Source: Nitrospira sp. UBA2083 (GTDB lineage Bacteria; Nitrospirota; Nitrospiria; Nitrospirales; Nitrospiraceae). From it: a stretch of 30,964 nt of DNA. The stretch lies in assembly GCA_002331625.1 (NCBI GenBank), contig DCZN01000075.1, positions 1 through 30,964 on the forward strand. Reading direction: 5' to 3'. A program made the position numbers and the translations under genes. The notes beneath the pieces were generated by a model. That model saw only the letters and a list, made by a program, of their open reading frames with translations. It had not been told where the DNA came from and did not search any database. This document shows, in pieces, positions 22,752 to 30,964 of this stretch; the stretch's first letter is position 1; every line of letters begins with the position of its first letter.

Positions 22752-23855
22752 TTATCGTCTCTGGCTGTTCAGGTCGGAATCTCCGATGGATGCCCCGACT
22801 CCGCGTCGAGGAACGGTGGATGTGCCTTCACGATTTTGTGTGTTGTCGACTTCAAACCCTGTGCTGCTGGGCATAGAGGTATCTTGTAGATCCGTTCCTG
22901 GCCGATGTGGGAGCTGACTGTCATGAACGTCATCTCCTCTGCGTGGACGGAGCGATTCTCGCACATTGCTGTAGGGAGAAACGGCCGCTCCAATGTCAGC
23001 ACCGAAGTGGGAATTCAGTTTGGTATCCTCGATGTCTCCGCCAATTCGTGAGCGCAAGGTCGTATCTTGAATCTCCATCCCAGTCGGCGCAGATGATGGA
23101 GGCTTTGTGGCCTTGAACTCTTTCTTGATCGCCTCCTCTTCATCCTGTATCTGCCCTTTTGCTCGCCCACTGCGTTCGTAGTCCACCTCTTTGAGGTTTT
23201 GTTGTGCCGCATTTAACTTTTCCAGCCGGTCGTTCAAGCGAACGAGGTCTTCACGCGCACGTGCGACGGTTCCCACGATTTCGCTTAGCGTGAATTGCCG
23301 AGCAAAAGTCCCCAGCTTTGGGGCAACTCCCGCGCCTCCGCCCAACCCGCCGCTCCCCGTACCATCTCCAGGTCCAACCACAGTGGCCCCTTGTCCTCTC
23401 CCAAACCCCGATGAATTATAGATGCCTTTCTGTTGAACTGCTTTGAGGATGTGATTGGCTTCATCAATTAAGTCTACAATTTCTTCAGGTGCGTTATTCT
23501 CAGTGATACAGCATGAGACGAACGTCCGATAGTGATCGGAAAATTTCGATGCGGCATTTTGCAAGTCGACAATTTTGATGGGATCACGGTCGGGAAGGTC
23601 GAATCCCTGCTTGCGCGCCCTCTCCTTCAAAGCATCTGCAGCTTGTTGGTCGTAGAGTGGCTCACAGCCGGACCCCCTTTTCGTAGAAATCTGTTGATCG
23701 GGTGTTCTGCTTGAGCACCAATAGACCGGTGCTGGCTGGTTAAGAGGGTTATCGGGATTGAAATCCTTGGCCTCGGCCTGCCCCAAACAGAGAAAGAGGG
23801 CAGGGAGTACGATAGCAAGCTCTGTATAAGGAACAGGTGGCGTTACCTTCCACAT
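22752..23855 (-). CDS. Secreted hypothetical protein with 13-residue C-terminal repeats
   Basis: This 367-residue protein has a signal peptide ending in LGQAEA (about residue 29) and conserved cysteines near residues 47, 64, 115 and 116. A glycine-rich linker spans about 150-178. A charged, probably coiled-coil segment covers about 196-247. From residue 259 to the end there is a run of degenerate repeats of the form G-x-[DE]-[IVL]-x-D-[TS]-x-[LM], with several units exactly 13 residues long. Examples are GMEIQDTTLRSRI, GGDIEDTKLNSHF, GDDVHDSQLPHRP and GTDLQDTSMPSST. I do not recognise the family. It is divergent from the dcw cluster and convergent with the lipoprotein. Confidence 0.75.
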   Translation of the reverse strand: MWKVTPPVPYTELAIVLPALFLCLGQAEAKDFNPDNPLNQPAPVYWCSSRTPDQQISTKRGSGCEPLYDQQAADALKERARKQGFDLPDRDPIKIVDLQNAASKFSDHYRTFVSCCITENNAPEEIVDLIDEANHILKAVQQKGIYNSSGFGRGQGATVVGPGDGTGSGGLGGGAGVAPKLGTFARQFTLSEIVGTVARAREDLVRLNDRLEKLNAAQQNLKEVDYERSGRAKGQIQDEEEAIKKEFKATKPPSSAPTGMEIQDTTLRSRIGGDIEDTKLNSHFGADIGAAVSPYSNVRESLRPRRGDDVHDSQLPHRPGTDLQDTSMPSSTGFEVDNTQNREGTSTVPRRGVGASIGDSDLNSQRR

Positions 23856-24037
23856 GATGAAAGCATTCTCTAACTCAAATTCTTGGAAGTCAATGAAACT
23901 TCAAAGAGTTGAAGCTCTGAACCGGCTGGACGGATGTCCTAAAAGGCAAATGGTAGGGGTCATTTAGGCCTGAAATAGCAGACGATAAGCACCCAGCAGG
24001 TGCGTCATTTGCCACGTTCTAGGTTGCTGAAATACAG

Positions 24038-24065
24038 TTGACAACCAATAATGCGAGAGTATACT
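24038..24065 (+). promoter_or_regulatory. Sigma70-type promoter of the dcw cluster
   Basis: A perfect TTGACA (24038-24043) and TATACT (24060-24065) are 16 bases apart. The start of transcription would be near 24072, about 25-30 bases before rsmH. It is the strongest promoter seen in the window. Confidence 0.8.
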
Positions 24066-24094
24066 TCGGCAAGTGTGGGTGAAAGTGGTGACTA

Positions 24095-25030
24095 GTGGGG
24101 GGAGTGAATACTATTAATGAATTTCGGCATTTCCCAGTTCTTAGTAAAGAAATTTGCAATTGGTTGATTTTTAAGCAGCCAACTACAATTTTGGATTGCA
24201 CGGTGGGGTATGGTGGGCATGCCGAATTGCTTCTGCAGTCTAGTCCACCGGGAACAAAAGTCATCGGTCTAGATCGAGATTCTGAGGCGATTGAGTTCTG
24301 TCGACAGCGATTACATCGATTTGGAGATCACATAGTGTTGCGTCAGGGAAACTTTCGAGATTTAAAGCAGCACCTTACCGAAGCGGGCATCTCGACTGTA
24401 GGAGGAGTGCTCTTTGATTTCGGGGTCTCCTCTCCGCAGCTCAACAATGCCGCACGTGGCTTCAGCTTTCAGCACAATGGCCCACTCGATATGCGTATGA
24501 ATCAGTCGATGGGGTATACCGCTGCGGATTTGGTGAACACCCGTCCAGAACACGAACTTGCGGACATCATTTATCAGTATGGAGAGGAACGCTACGCGAG
24601 GCGGATTGCCCGGGCCATCGTACAGGAAAGACAGCGCTGCCGGGTTGAGACCACTGGGACGCTGGTTTCCATCATCGCTCGCTCGGTACCGGCCTCATAT
24701 CGCCACGGACGGATCCACTCCGCAACGAGGACATTCCAGGCTCTTCGCATTGCGGTGAATCAAGAACTAGAGAGCATCGAGGTCTCACTGCAAGATGCGA
24801 CGGAAGTTCTGTCGGTGGGTGGGAGAATCTGTGCAATTTCTTTTCATTCTCTTGAAGACCGGATCGTTAAACATGCGTTTCGGTCTCTCGCGCAGGGGCC
24901 TCACGCCATGCTGTCGCTGTGTACGAAGAAGCCCATTGTTCCTTCTCGTGAAGAGTGTGAGGTGAATCCGCGGTCGCGAAGCGCCAAGTTGCGTGTTGCT
25001 GAACGTCAACCGAAATGGGAGCTGTCATGA
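24095..25030 (+). CDS. rsmH: 16S rRNA (cytosine(1402)-N(4))-methyltransferase RsmH
   Basis: This 311-residue protein (GTG 24095; GTG 24104 also possible) has the family sequence: HFPVLSKEI at the N-terminus, the SAM-binding DCTVGYGGHAE (about residues 34-44), GLDRDSEAI and FDFGVSSPQLN. It ends with the ISFHSLEDRIVKHAF segment and the PKRSRSAKLRVAE-type region. It methylates C1402 of 16S rRNA. It is the first gene of the cell-division cluster here; the usual mraZ in front of it is not present. Its TGA overlaps the ftsL ATG. Confidence 0.95.
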   Translation: MGGVNTINEFRHFPVLSKEICNWLIFKQPTTILDCTVGYGGHAELLLQSSPPGTKVIGLDRDSEAIEFCRQRLHRFGDHIVLRQGNFRDLKQHLTEAGISTVGGVLFDFGVSSPQLNNAARGFSFQHNGPLDMRMNQSMGYTAADLVNTRPEHELADIIYQYGEERYARRIARAIVQERQRCRVETTGTLVSIIARSVPASYRHGRIHSATRTFQALRIAVNQELESIEVSLQDATEVLSVGGRICAISFHSLEDRIVKHAFRSLAQGPHAMLSLCTKKPIVPSREECEVNPRSRSAKLRVAERQPKWELS

Positions 25031-25368
25031 AAATCCTGGCTGTTCTTATCGGACTGTGTCTTGTGTTCGTGTTTGTGTGGGAGCGAGTGGATATGGTCCG
25101 GGTCGGGTATCAGATCGAGCGATTGAAGCGTGACAGGACAATATTGGAGCGGCAGCGAGATGAGCTCCGGGTGAAGGTTTCTGCGTTGAGTGCGTCCGGT
25201 CGGATTGCCAAGTTGGCAACGACAGAACTCGGCATGCACCTGCCTCAGCAAGGCCAGGTCATACTGGTTCAGTCGAGGCCGAGCGCCATCCAGCCCGTGG
25301 CCGTTGCCAATGTTGTACCGGTAGCGGTGCGAGTCGCGAAGAATGATCTCCTGGCCAGGAGGTTCTAG
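25027..25368 (+). CDS. ftsL: Cell division protein FtsL
   Basis: This 113-residue protein starts at ATG 25027 (ATGA overlap with rsmH); a start at 25015 would overlap rsmH further. It has a short cytoplasmic N-terminus and a membrane helix (ILAVLIGLCLVFVFVW). A periplasmic leucine-zipper-like coiled coil follows (YQIERLKRDRTILERQRDEL). This is the layout of FtsL, which joins FtsB and FtsQ in the divisome. Sequence conservation in FtsL is low, so position between rsmH and ftsI is the main support. The stop overlaps the ftsI GTG. Confidence 0.85.
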   Translation: MKILAVLIGLCLVFVFVWERVDMVRVGYQIERLKRDRTILERQRDELRVKVSALSASGRIAKLATTELGMHLPQQGQVILVQSRPSAIQPVAVANVVPVAVRVAKNDLLARRF

Positions 25369-27080
25369 TGCCCGATTCTGTTCCACGCAGTCGTCGGTAT
25401 GTGTTGCTGTTGCTACTGCTGTGTGGATTTGGGGTCGTTCTGTTCAGGTTAGTTACGCTGCAAGTGTGGCAGGCGGCAGAGCTTTCGGTCAAAGCCGATC
25501 GACAACATCGAAAGACGGTATCATTGGAGGGAGCCCGCGGTACGATCGTCGACCGACACGGCAAGATCTTGGCGATGAATGTGGAAGTGCCGTCTGTTTT
25601 TGGGGTCCCCACCACCGTAGATAGCCCTACGAAGACTGCCAGGTTGCTTTCTCCCGTCTTACATGTGAGGACCGATGAATTAGAGCGAAAGCTTCGCCAG
25701 GATCGGAATTTCGTGTGGTTGGCACGAAAGTTAGACCCTGAGCAGGGGCGTCGACTTGAACACTTATCGCTTGACGGGGTTGGGGTCGTAATGGAGGGGC
25801 GGCGCTTCTACCCCAAGGGACCATTTCTTTCCCATGTACTGGGCTTTGCTGGAATGGATGGGGAAGGTTTGGAGGGCATCGAGTATCGGTATGAATCGTA
25901 TCTGCGCGGCGAAAAGCGAACAATGGTGCTTCAGCGGGATGCTTTGGGGCGCTCCGTGTTCCCCAAGGACCTCACGGAACGAAATCCCACACCTGGTCAT
26001 AGTCTCACGCTCACGATTGATGAAGTCATTCAGTACATCACTGAGAGAGAGTTGGAAGACGCGGTCACTCGTACGCAGGCGAAGTCGGGAACCATGATTG
26101 TCATGGATCCGCAGACCGGTGCGGTGTTGGCGATGGCCGTCAGCCCACGATTTGATCCGAATGTCGTCTCAAATCTAGGCGCTGATCGTTGGCGGAACCG
26201 GGCTCTGACGGACGCCTACGAACCGGGGTCAACCATGAAAGCGATGATGGCTGCCGCGGCTATTGAGGAGCGCGTGGTAAAGCCGAATACGATGGTGTTC
26301 GGGGAATACGGTCGAATGACGATCGCGAATACGGTGATCCATGATCATGAGAAATTGGGATGGCTCTCTTTCGCTCAGGTCATTCAAAAGTCCAGCAACA
26401 TCGGAGCGGCGAAGACTGGCATCGCGCTAGGGGGGCAACGACTCCATCGGTATCTTCAGGCCTTCGGGTTTGGCCAGCGGACGGAGATTGACCTACCTGG
26501 AGAAGGAACGGGATTGGTCAAGAGTCTGAAGGATTGGGGGCGTCGCTCCGTTGCCTCCATTTCGATGGGACAAGAAATAGGGGTGACGCCAATTCAGATG
26601 GTGTCTGCTATGGCTGCGCTCGCAAACGATGGTGTCCTGATGAGGCCGTATGTGGTTGCAGAGATTCGAGATCCTGAAGGCCATCTTCTGAAGCGGGTTC
26701 CCCCTCAGGCGAAGCGACGGGTCGTTTCGTCGGACACAGCCCGCAGTATGACCAAGATTCTTGAAGGTGTGGTCACGGACGGGACTGGATCGAAAGCATC
26801 CATTCCGGGGTTCAAGGTCGCTGGCAAAACGGGCACGGCCCAAAAAATTGATTCTCGAACGGGCACCTATTCAACGTCAAGGTTTGTCGCATCGTTCACG
26901 GGGTATGTGCCGGCAGGCAACCCACGGCTTGCCATGATCGTGATCATTGATGAGCCGCAAGGTGAAGCCTGGGGCGGAACTGCGGCGGCTCCCGTGTTTA
27001 GCCGTGTCGGCGAACAGGTCTTGAGCTATCTCGGCGTGGCGTCCCCCGAGCCGGTTACGCTGGCGATGGCAATGCAGTAA
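25368..27080 (+). CDS. ftsI: Peptidoglycan D,D-transpeptidase FtsI (PBP3 class)
   Basis: The GTG start at 25368 overlaps the ftsL stop. The 570-residue protein has one N-terminal membrane helix (about residues 9-28) and a PBP dimerisation domain. The transpeptidase domain carries all three active-site motifs: STMK with S288 and K291, SSN at 342-344, and KTGT at 487-490. It has no C-terminal PASTA domain. FtsI crosslinks septal peptidoglycan, working with FtsW and the FtsQLB complex. It lies between ftsL and murE in the usual order. Confidence 0.95.
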   Translation: MPDSVPRSRRYVLLLLLLCGFGVVLFRLVTLQVWQAAELSVKADRQHRKTVSLEGARGTIVDRHGKILAMNVEVPSVFGVPTTVDSPTKTARLLSPVLHVRTDELERKLRQDRNFVWLARKLDPEQGRRLEHLSLDGVGVVMEGRRFYPKGPFLSHVLGFAGMDGEGLEGIEYRYESYLRGEKRTMVLQRDALGRSVFPKDLTERNPTPGHSLTLTIDEVIQYITERELEDAVTRTQAKSGTMIVMDPQTGAVLAMAVSPRFDPNVVSNLGADRWRNRALTDAYEPGSTMKAMMAAAAIEERVVKPNTMVFGEYGRMTIANTVIHDHEKLGWLSFAQVIQKSSNIGAAKTGIALGGQRLHRYLQAFGFGQRTEIDLPGEGTGLVKSLKDWGRRSVASISMGQEIGVTPIQMVSAMAALANDGVLMRPYVVAEIRDPEGHLLKRVPPQAKRRVVSSDTARSMTKILEGVVTDGTGSKASIPGFKVAGKTGTAQKIDSRTGTYSTSRFVASFTGYVPAGNPRLAMIVIIDEPQGEAWGGTAAAPVFSRVGEQVLSYLGVASPEPVTLAMAMQ

Positions 27081-27104
27081 TTGTGATCGCGCTAGGAAAT
27101 ATCG

Positions 27105-28607
27105 ATGACATTTGCCACCATGCTCCAAGTGCTTGCAGGACACGTGAAGGTTCTTGAGCGTCATGGCGACCTGGATACGGTTGTGAAGGCCATTACCGAC
27201 GATTCTCGTACGGTCTTGAGCGGAAGTCTCTTTGTTGCCGTTCAAGGTGAGCAGGTGGATGGACACCGATTCATCCCGGCAGCAGTACATGGTGGGGCAG
27301 GAGCTGTGGTGATGCAGCAGCCGGTGTCTGTTGGGACGATTCCCTTCGTGCGAGTTGATGATTCCCGAAAAGCCCTCGGTTTGTTGGGGAGCCGGTTTTA
27401 CGGGGATCCGTCCTCGCGCATTCGGATGATCGGTGTGACTGGAACCAACGGGAAAACGACCACCACCTATGTGTGCAAAGCACTATTGGAAGCGTTGGGT
27501 CGTCAAGTCGGGTTGATTGGTACCGTCGCCTATCAAATCGGTGAGACCATTGTGCCCGCGGCACACACGACTCCCGGTGCACTTGAATTACAGCAATTGC
27601 TGGCGAAGATGGTTACGGGTGGATGTTCCACGGCCGTCATGGAGGTCTCATCCCACGCCTTGGCCCAAGCTCGCACAAGCGGCTGTGAATATGATGTGGC
27701 CGTCTTCTCGAATCTGACCCAGGACCATCTCGATTTTCACCGGACGATGGAGGAGTACTTTCAAGCAAAGCTAAAACTATTCACGGGTTTGGTAGGAGGG
27801 CAGAAAGGCAATAAACGGGCGATCGTCAACATTGATGATCCTTATGGGAGTCGTATTGTTGAGCATTGTCCCGCCCCGGTGTGGACCTATGCATTAACGA
27901 CCAAAGCCGATCTGTGTGCTGAAGATGTCCGGTTGTCTCTTCAAGGCACAGCATTCACGGCTGCCACTCCAGTTGGGACCGTTTCAATCAAGAGTCAGCT
28001 GGTGGGAGAGCACAATGTCTACAACCTCCTGGCTGCCATCGGTGTTGCCCTTCATGAAGGGGCAACGCTGGATCAGGTTCGGGAGGCGGTGGCTCGAATC
28101 ACCAACGTACCAGGTCGATTTGAACGAGTGCTCGCAGGTCAACCGTTCACCGTTGTTGTCGATTATGCGCACACTGAGGATGCGTTGGTCCGTCTGCTGA
28201 CGACGGCGCACACATTAAAGACCGGGCGTATTATCACGGTATTTGGGTGCGGAGGGGATCGCGATCGAGGCAAGAGACCTAAGATGGGCGAGGCGGCCGT
28301 GCGCTATAGCGACGTCGTGATATTGACTTCGGATAATCCCAGAACGGAGGACCCGCACGCGATTCTTGATCAAGTGGAAGGGGGAGTGATCAATGCGCTG
28401 CGGCAACGGCCTCACGTTCAATACCGCAAGATCATTGATCGGCGGGAGGCGATTACTGAGGCGGTGCGAGAAGCGCAGGGGGCTGATATGGTGTTGATCG
28501 CCGGGAAAGGACATGAAGACTACCAGATCATCGGGACGAAGAAGCACCATTTTGACGATCGCGAAGTGGCGCGCAATGCAATTGAACAACTTGGATTTCA
28601 CGCCTAA
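27105..28607 (+). CDS. murE: UDP-N-acetylmuramoyl-tripeptide synthetase MurE, DAP-adding type
   Basis: This 500-residue protein starts at ATG 27105 with TAGGAAA upstream. The Mur ligase ATP site GTNGKTTT is at 113-120, with the substrate-linked TTPGALELQ and the EVSSHAL segment following. The DNPR motif at 410-413 is the signature of meso-diaminopimelate-adding MurE, so the wall is probably of the DAP type. It adds the third residue of the stem peptide in the cytoplasm. It is 24 bases after ftsI. Confidence 0.96.
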   Translation: MTFATMLQVLAGHVKVLERHGDLDTVVKAITDDSRTVLSGSLFVAVQGEQVDGHRFIPAAVHGGAGAVVMQQPVSVGTIPFVRVDDSRKALGLLGSRFYGDPSSRIRMIGVTGTNGKTTTTYVCKALLEALGRQVGLIGTVAYQIGETIVPAAHTTPGALELQQLLAKMVTGGCSTAVMEVSSHALAQARTSGCEYDVAVFSNLTQDHLDFHRTMEEYFQAKLKLFTGLVGGQKGNKRAIVNIDDPYGSRIVEHCPAPVWTYALTTKADLCAEDVRLSLQGTAFTAATPVGTVSIKSQLVGEHNVYNLLAAIGVALHEGATLDQVREAVARITNVPGRFERVLAGQPFTVVVDYAHTEDALVRLLTTAHTLKTGRIITVFGCGGDRDRGKRPKMGEAAVRYSDVVILTSDNPRTEDPHAILDQVEGGVINALRQRPHVQYRKIIDRREAITEAVREAQGADMVLIAGKGHEDYQIIGTKKHHFDDREVARNAIEQLGFHA

Positions 28608-28630
28608 CCCAGGACGGTAGGAAGTGGTCG

Positions 28631-30097
28631 GTGCAGGGGCGCATCACGATGGCACTCTTTTCGATCAATGAATTGCGGGAAGTCATCAGCGCTCGGGTCT
28701 TGGCCGGAGACGAAGATGGTTCGGCAAAACGGCATGTCCGGTGCGTCAGTCTCGATACTCGATCTCTTCGGCAAGGAGACCTCTTCGTCGCCGTACGAGG
28801 GGATCGATTTGATGGGCATGATTTTGTTGGAACGGCATTGTCGAGCGGAGCCATCGGAGCAATCGTGCACGATTCTTACGATGTTTCAAAACTTGATCTG
28901 AAACCTGGCTCTAAGCGGGCCATGCCGATGATTCTGGGGGTCCGTGATCCGCTCTATGCCTACCAACAGTTGGCCACCTATCACCGAGGCCGTTTCCTCA
29001 TTCCTGTCGTTGCCGTTACGGGAAGCAACGGGAAAACGACGACCAAGGACATGGTTGCGAGGGTGATGGCGCACCGTTGGAAGATCCTCAAGACAGAGGG
29101 GAATCTCAATAACCGATTTGGAGTTCCGCAAACACTGTTTCGTCTTAACGAGCGGCACCAGGGGGCGGTCGTCGAGATGGGGGTTGATAATGTGGGGCAG
29201 ACGACGAGGCTGTGTGAAATAGTCAGACCGACGATCGGGATCATTACGAACATCGGCCCTGATCACCTTGAGTTTTTCGGGACGATGGAGGTCTCTGCTC
29301 AGGCAAAGGCAGAATTGCTCGATCTTCTACCCAGCAACGGAACCGCCATTCTTCCCGCCGATGATGCCTACTATGACTATCTTGCGGCGCGAGCTCGGTG
29401 TCCGGTGGTGTCGTTCGGGCTCTCACCGAAGGCCAATGTTCGGGGAATACATGTCAAGTCGGACGGACGCGATGGGACGATCTTTCGCCTTCTGCTCCCG
29501 GGGAAAGTGCGCCAGACGATTGTGCATATTCGAGTCCAGGGGGACCACAATGTCGCCAATGCATTGGCCGCAGCGGCAGTCGGTACGGTTCTGGGGCTCT
29601 CCGGAACGGCCATCGCGCAAGGCTTATCCCGTTTTCGGCCGGCCTCGATGCGGTCGCAGATTTCGGTCAGCCGTGGCGTCAAGCTCATCATCGATTGTTA
29701 CAACGCAAACCCAGCGTCCATGAAAGCGGCAGTGCAACTGTTGGCCAAGTCTGGAGCGCGTAAGAAGAGAATCGCGGTATTGGGAGATATGTTGGAACTC
29801 GGCGTGAATGCAACGCACATGCATGAGGAGGTCGGCAGATTCGTCGCCGATCAGGGAATTGATCAACTTGTGGCTTGTGGCACGCTGGGGCAGAGCTTTG
29901 CCAAAGGGGCACAAGCGGCAGGGTTGGACCCGATAAATATCGTGAAAGTGCCCGATGCACGAGCTGCGGCCAGAACCGTGAAAGCGATCGTCAGGCCAGG
30001 TGATGTTGTGCTGATCAAAGCGTCTCGCGGCATGAAGCTAGAGCTCGTCGCGGATGCACTCCAGGGCGCCACGCGAATGTCGAAGAAGGCATCGTAA
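28631..30097 (+). CDS. murF: UDP-MurNAc-tripeptide--D-Ala-D-Ala ligase MurF
   Basis: The start is GTG 28631 with AGGAAG six bases upstream; ATG 28649 is the alternative. The protein has 488 residues. The Mur ligase ATP site GSNGKTTT lies at 131-138, followed by NLNNRFGVPQTLF, the EMGVDNVGQ segment, and IDCYNANPASMKAA, which are typical of MurF. It adds D-Ala-D-Ala to the UDP-MurNAc tripeptide. It starts 23 bases after murE. Confidence 0.95.
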   Translation: MQGRITMALFSINELREVISARVLAGDEDGSAKRHVRCVSLDTRSLRQGDLFVAVRGDRFDGHDFVGTALSSGAIGAIVHDSYDVSKLDLKPGSKRAMPMILGVRDPLYAYQQLATYHRGRFLIPVVAVTGSNGKTTTKDMVARVMAHRWKILKTEGNLNNRFGVPQTLFRLNERHQGAVVEMGVDNVGQTTRLCEIVRPTIGIITNIGPDHLEFFGTMEVSAQAKAELLDLLPSNGTAILPADDAYYDYLAARARCPVVSFGLSPKANVRGIHVKSDGRDGTIFRLLLPGKVRQTIVHIRVQGDHNVANALAAAAVGTVLGLSGTAIAQGLSRFRPASMRSQISVSRGVKLIIDCYNANPASMKAAVQLLAKSGARKKRIAVLGDMLELGVNATHMHEEVGRFVADQGIDQLVACGTLGQSFAKGAQAAGLDPINIVKVPDARAAARTVKAIVRPGDVVLIKASRGMKLELVADALQGATRMSKKAS

Positions 30098-30112
30098 GGG
30101 GCAGTCATTCTT

Positions 30113-30964
30113 ATGCTGTATATCTGGCTCTACCCTCTGCATACACAATTCTCCTTCCTGAATGTCTTTCGCTATCAGAGCTTTCGCATCATTTACGCCG
30201 CAGTCACCGCATTTCTGATTGCATTTGTCCTCGCGCCGTGGGTGATCAGAAAACTCCAAGAGATTAAGTTGGGGCAACAGGTACGTGATGACGGACCCAA
30301 GCGACATCTTGCCAAAAGTGGGACCCCGACAATGGGCGGTATCCTGATCATCTTCGCCGTGACGCTTTCCACGTTGCTGTGGGCGGACATCTCGCGCCCG
30401 CATATCTGGCTGGTGCTGGGTGCGACGCTCGGCTTCTGTGCCATCGGGTTTGTCGATGATTATCTCAAATTCATCAAAGCTCGATCGAAAGGGCTCTCTG
30501 CATCGCAAAAATTTAGCGCACAAATTGCCGTGGCACTTGGTGTGGCACTGGTGCTCTATTTCTTGCCAGGGTACAGCACAAAACTCAGCGTGCCGTTTTT
30601 TAAGAGCTTCATGCCGGACTTGGGATGGTTCTACGTGGTTTTTGCCATCATTGTGATCGTCGGAAGTTCCAATGCCGTCAATCTCACGGACGGGCTCGAT
30701 GGGTTGGCCATTGGGCCCGTGATGATCGCTGCATTGGCCTATACCGTGGTCGCCTACGTGACCGGTCACCGACTGATGTCTGAGTATCTCTTGATTCCGC
30801 ACATTGAGGGAGCGGGAGAGTTGGCTGTTTTTACGGCAGCGATCTTGGGGTCCAGCCTTGGCTTTCTCTGGTTCAATACGTACCCAGCGTCGGTCTTTAT
30901 GGGAGATGTTGGGTCGCTGCCCCTTGGAGCGGCTCTTGGAGCGGTGGCAGTCATCAGTAAGCAT
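30113..30964 (+). CDS. mraY: Phospho-N-acetylmuramoyl-pentapeptide transferase MraY, 3' end cut by window
   Basis: The open frame from ATG 30113 runs past the window end with no stop, so only the first 284 residues are seen (family length is about 360). MraY landmarks are present: VRDDGPKRHLAKSGTPTMGG near the cytoplasmic loop, FVDDYLK with D115-D116, NLTDGLDGLA with D193 and D196, and FMGDVGSLPLG with D265. It transfers phospho-MurNAc-pentapeptide to undecaprenyl phosphate, making lipid I. It follows murF by 15 bases, the normal order. Confidence 0.95.
   Translation, partial: MLYIWLYPLHTQFSFLNVFRYQSFRIIYAAVTAFLIAFVLAPWVIRKLQEIKLGQQVRDDGPKRHLAKSGTPTMGGILIIFAVTLSTLLWADISRPHIWLVLGATLGFCAIGFVDDYLKFIKARSKGLSASQKFSAQIAVALGVALVLYFLPGYSTKLSVPFFKSFMPDLGWFYVVFAIIVIVGSSNAVNLTDGLDGLAIGPVMIAALAYTVVAYVTGHRLMSEYLLIPHIEGAGELAVFTAAILGSSLGFLWFNTYPASVFMGDVGSLPLGAALGAVAVISKH

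Noticed and set aside
30038..30964. 308-residue minus-strand open frame at the window end
   Set aside because: It is antisense to murF and mraY. MraY has no stop inside the window but is clearly the real gene.
1..30964. tRNA, rRNA, CRISPR arrays or insertion sequences
   Set aside because: I saw no cloverleaf, no rRNA stretches, no regularly spaced repeats with unique spacers, and no transposase in any frame.

Overview
The window looks like a chromosomal segment of a Gram-negative, diderm bacterium of moderately high G+C. The gene content (many PilZ proteins, RND efflux, a dcw cluster with a DAP-type MurE, many short conserved hypotheticals) would suit Nitrospira or a relative in the Nitrospirota. 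That placement is inference from gene content and general resemblance, not from a marker gene search. No rRNA, tRNA, CRISPR array or transposase was found.

Layout. (1) 1-5620: a small SCP2-domain gene converges on a minus-strand tetR / membrane-fusion protein / RND pump operon. A 26-bp palindromic operator abuts the tetR start codon, and the two pump genes are separated by two facing heptanucleotide repeat arrays. (2) 5837-8578: three PilZ-domain genes and two tandem paralogous secreted proteins, all on the minus strand. (3) 8652-14327: a plus-strand operon behind a good sigma70-type promoter. It encodes a two-subunit phosphonopyruvate/sulfopyruvate decarboxylase, a PhnW-like aminotransferase, a PntC/LicC-like cytidylyltransferase, a CDP-alcohol phosphatidyltransferase with an unusual N-terminal domain, and a flippase-like membrane protein. 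Together these suggest synthesis of an aminoethylphosphonate (or taurine-like) headgroup, its CMP activation and its transfer to a lipid. (4) 14303-16722: two more PilZ genes, then TfoX-N, GST-like and DUF1801 genes. (5) 17012-19004: an AT-rich SIR2-domain gene, a decayed cstA 5' fragment, and a DUF433/DUF5615 toxin-antitoxin pair, with a perfect 19-bp repeat on each side of the relic plus toxin-antitoxin segment. (6) 19002-23855: intact cstA, a long palindromic repeat, a YajQ-type protein, a beta-propeller lipoprotein, and a secreted protein with 13-residue C-terminal repeats. (7) 24038-30964: a strong promoter followed by rsmH-ftsL-ftsI-murE-murF-mraY, the start of a division and cell wall cluster that lacks mraZ. 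mraY runs off the window end.

The most interesting items are the putative phosphono- or sulfono-lipid operon with no visible PEP mutase, and the cstA relic/toxin-antitoxin/19-bp repeat arrangement. The SIR2 gene, the palindromic and heptad repeats, and the five PilZ proteins within 10 kb come next.
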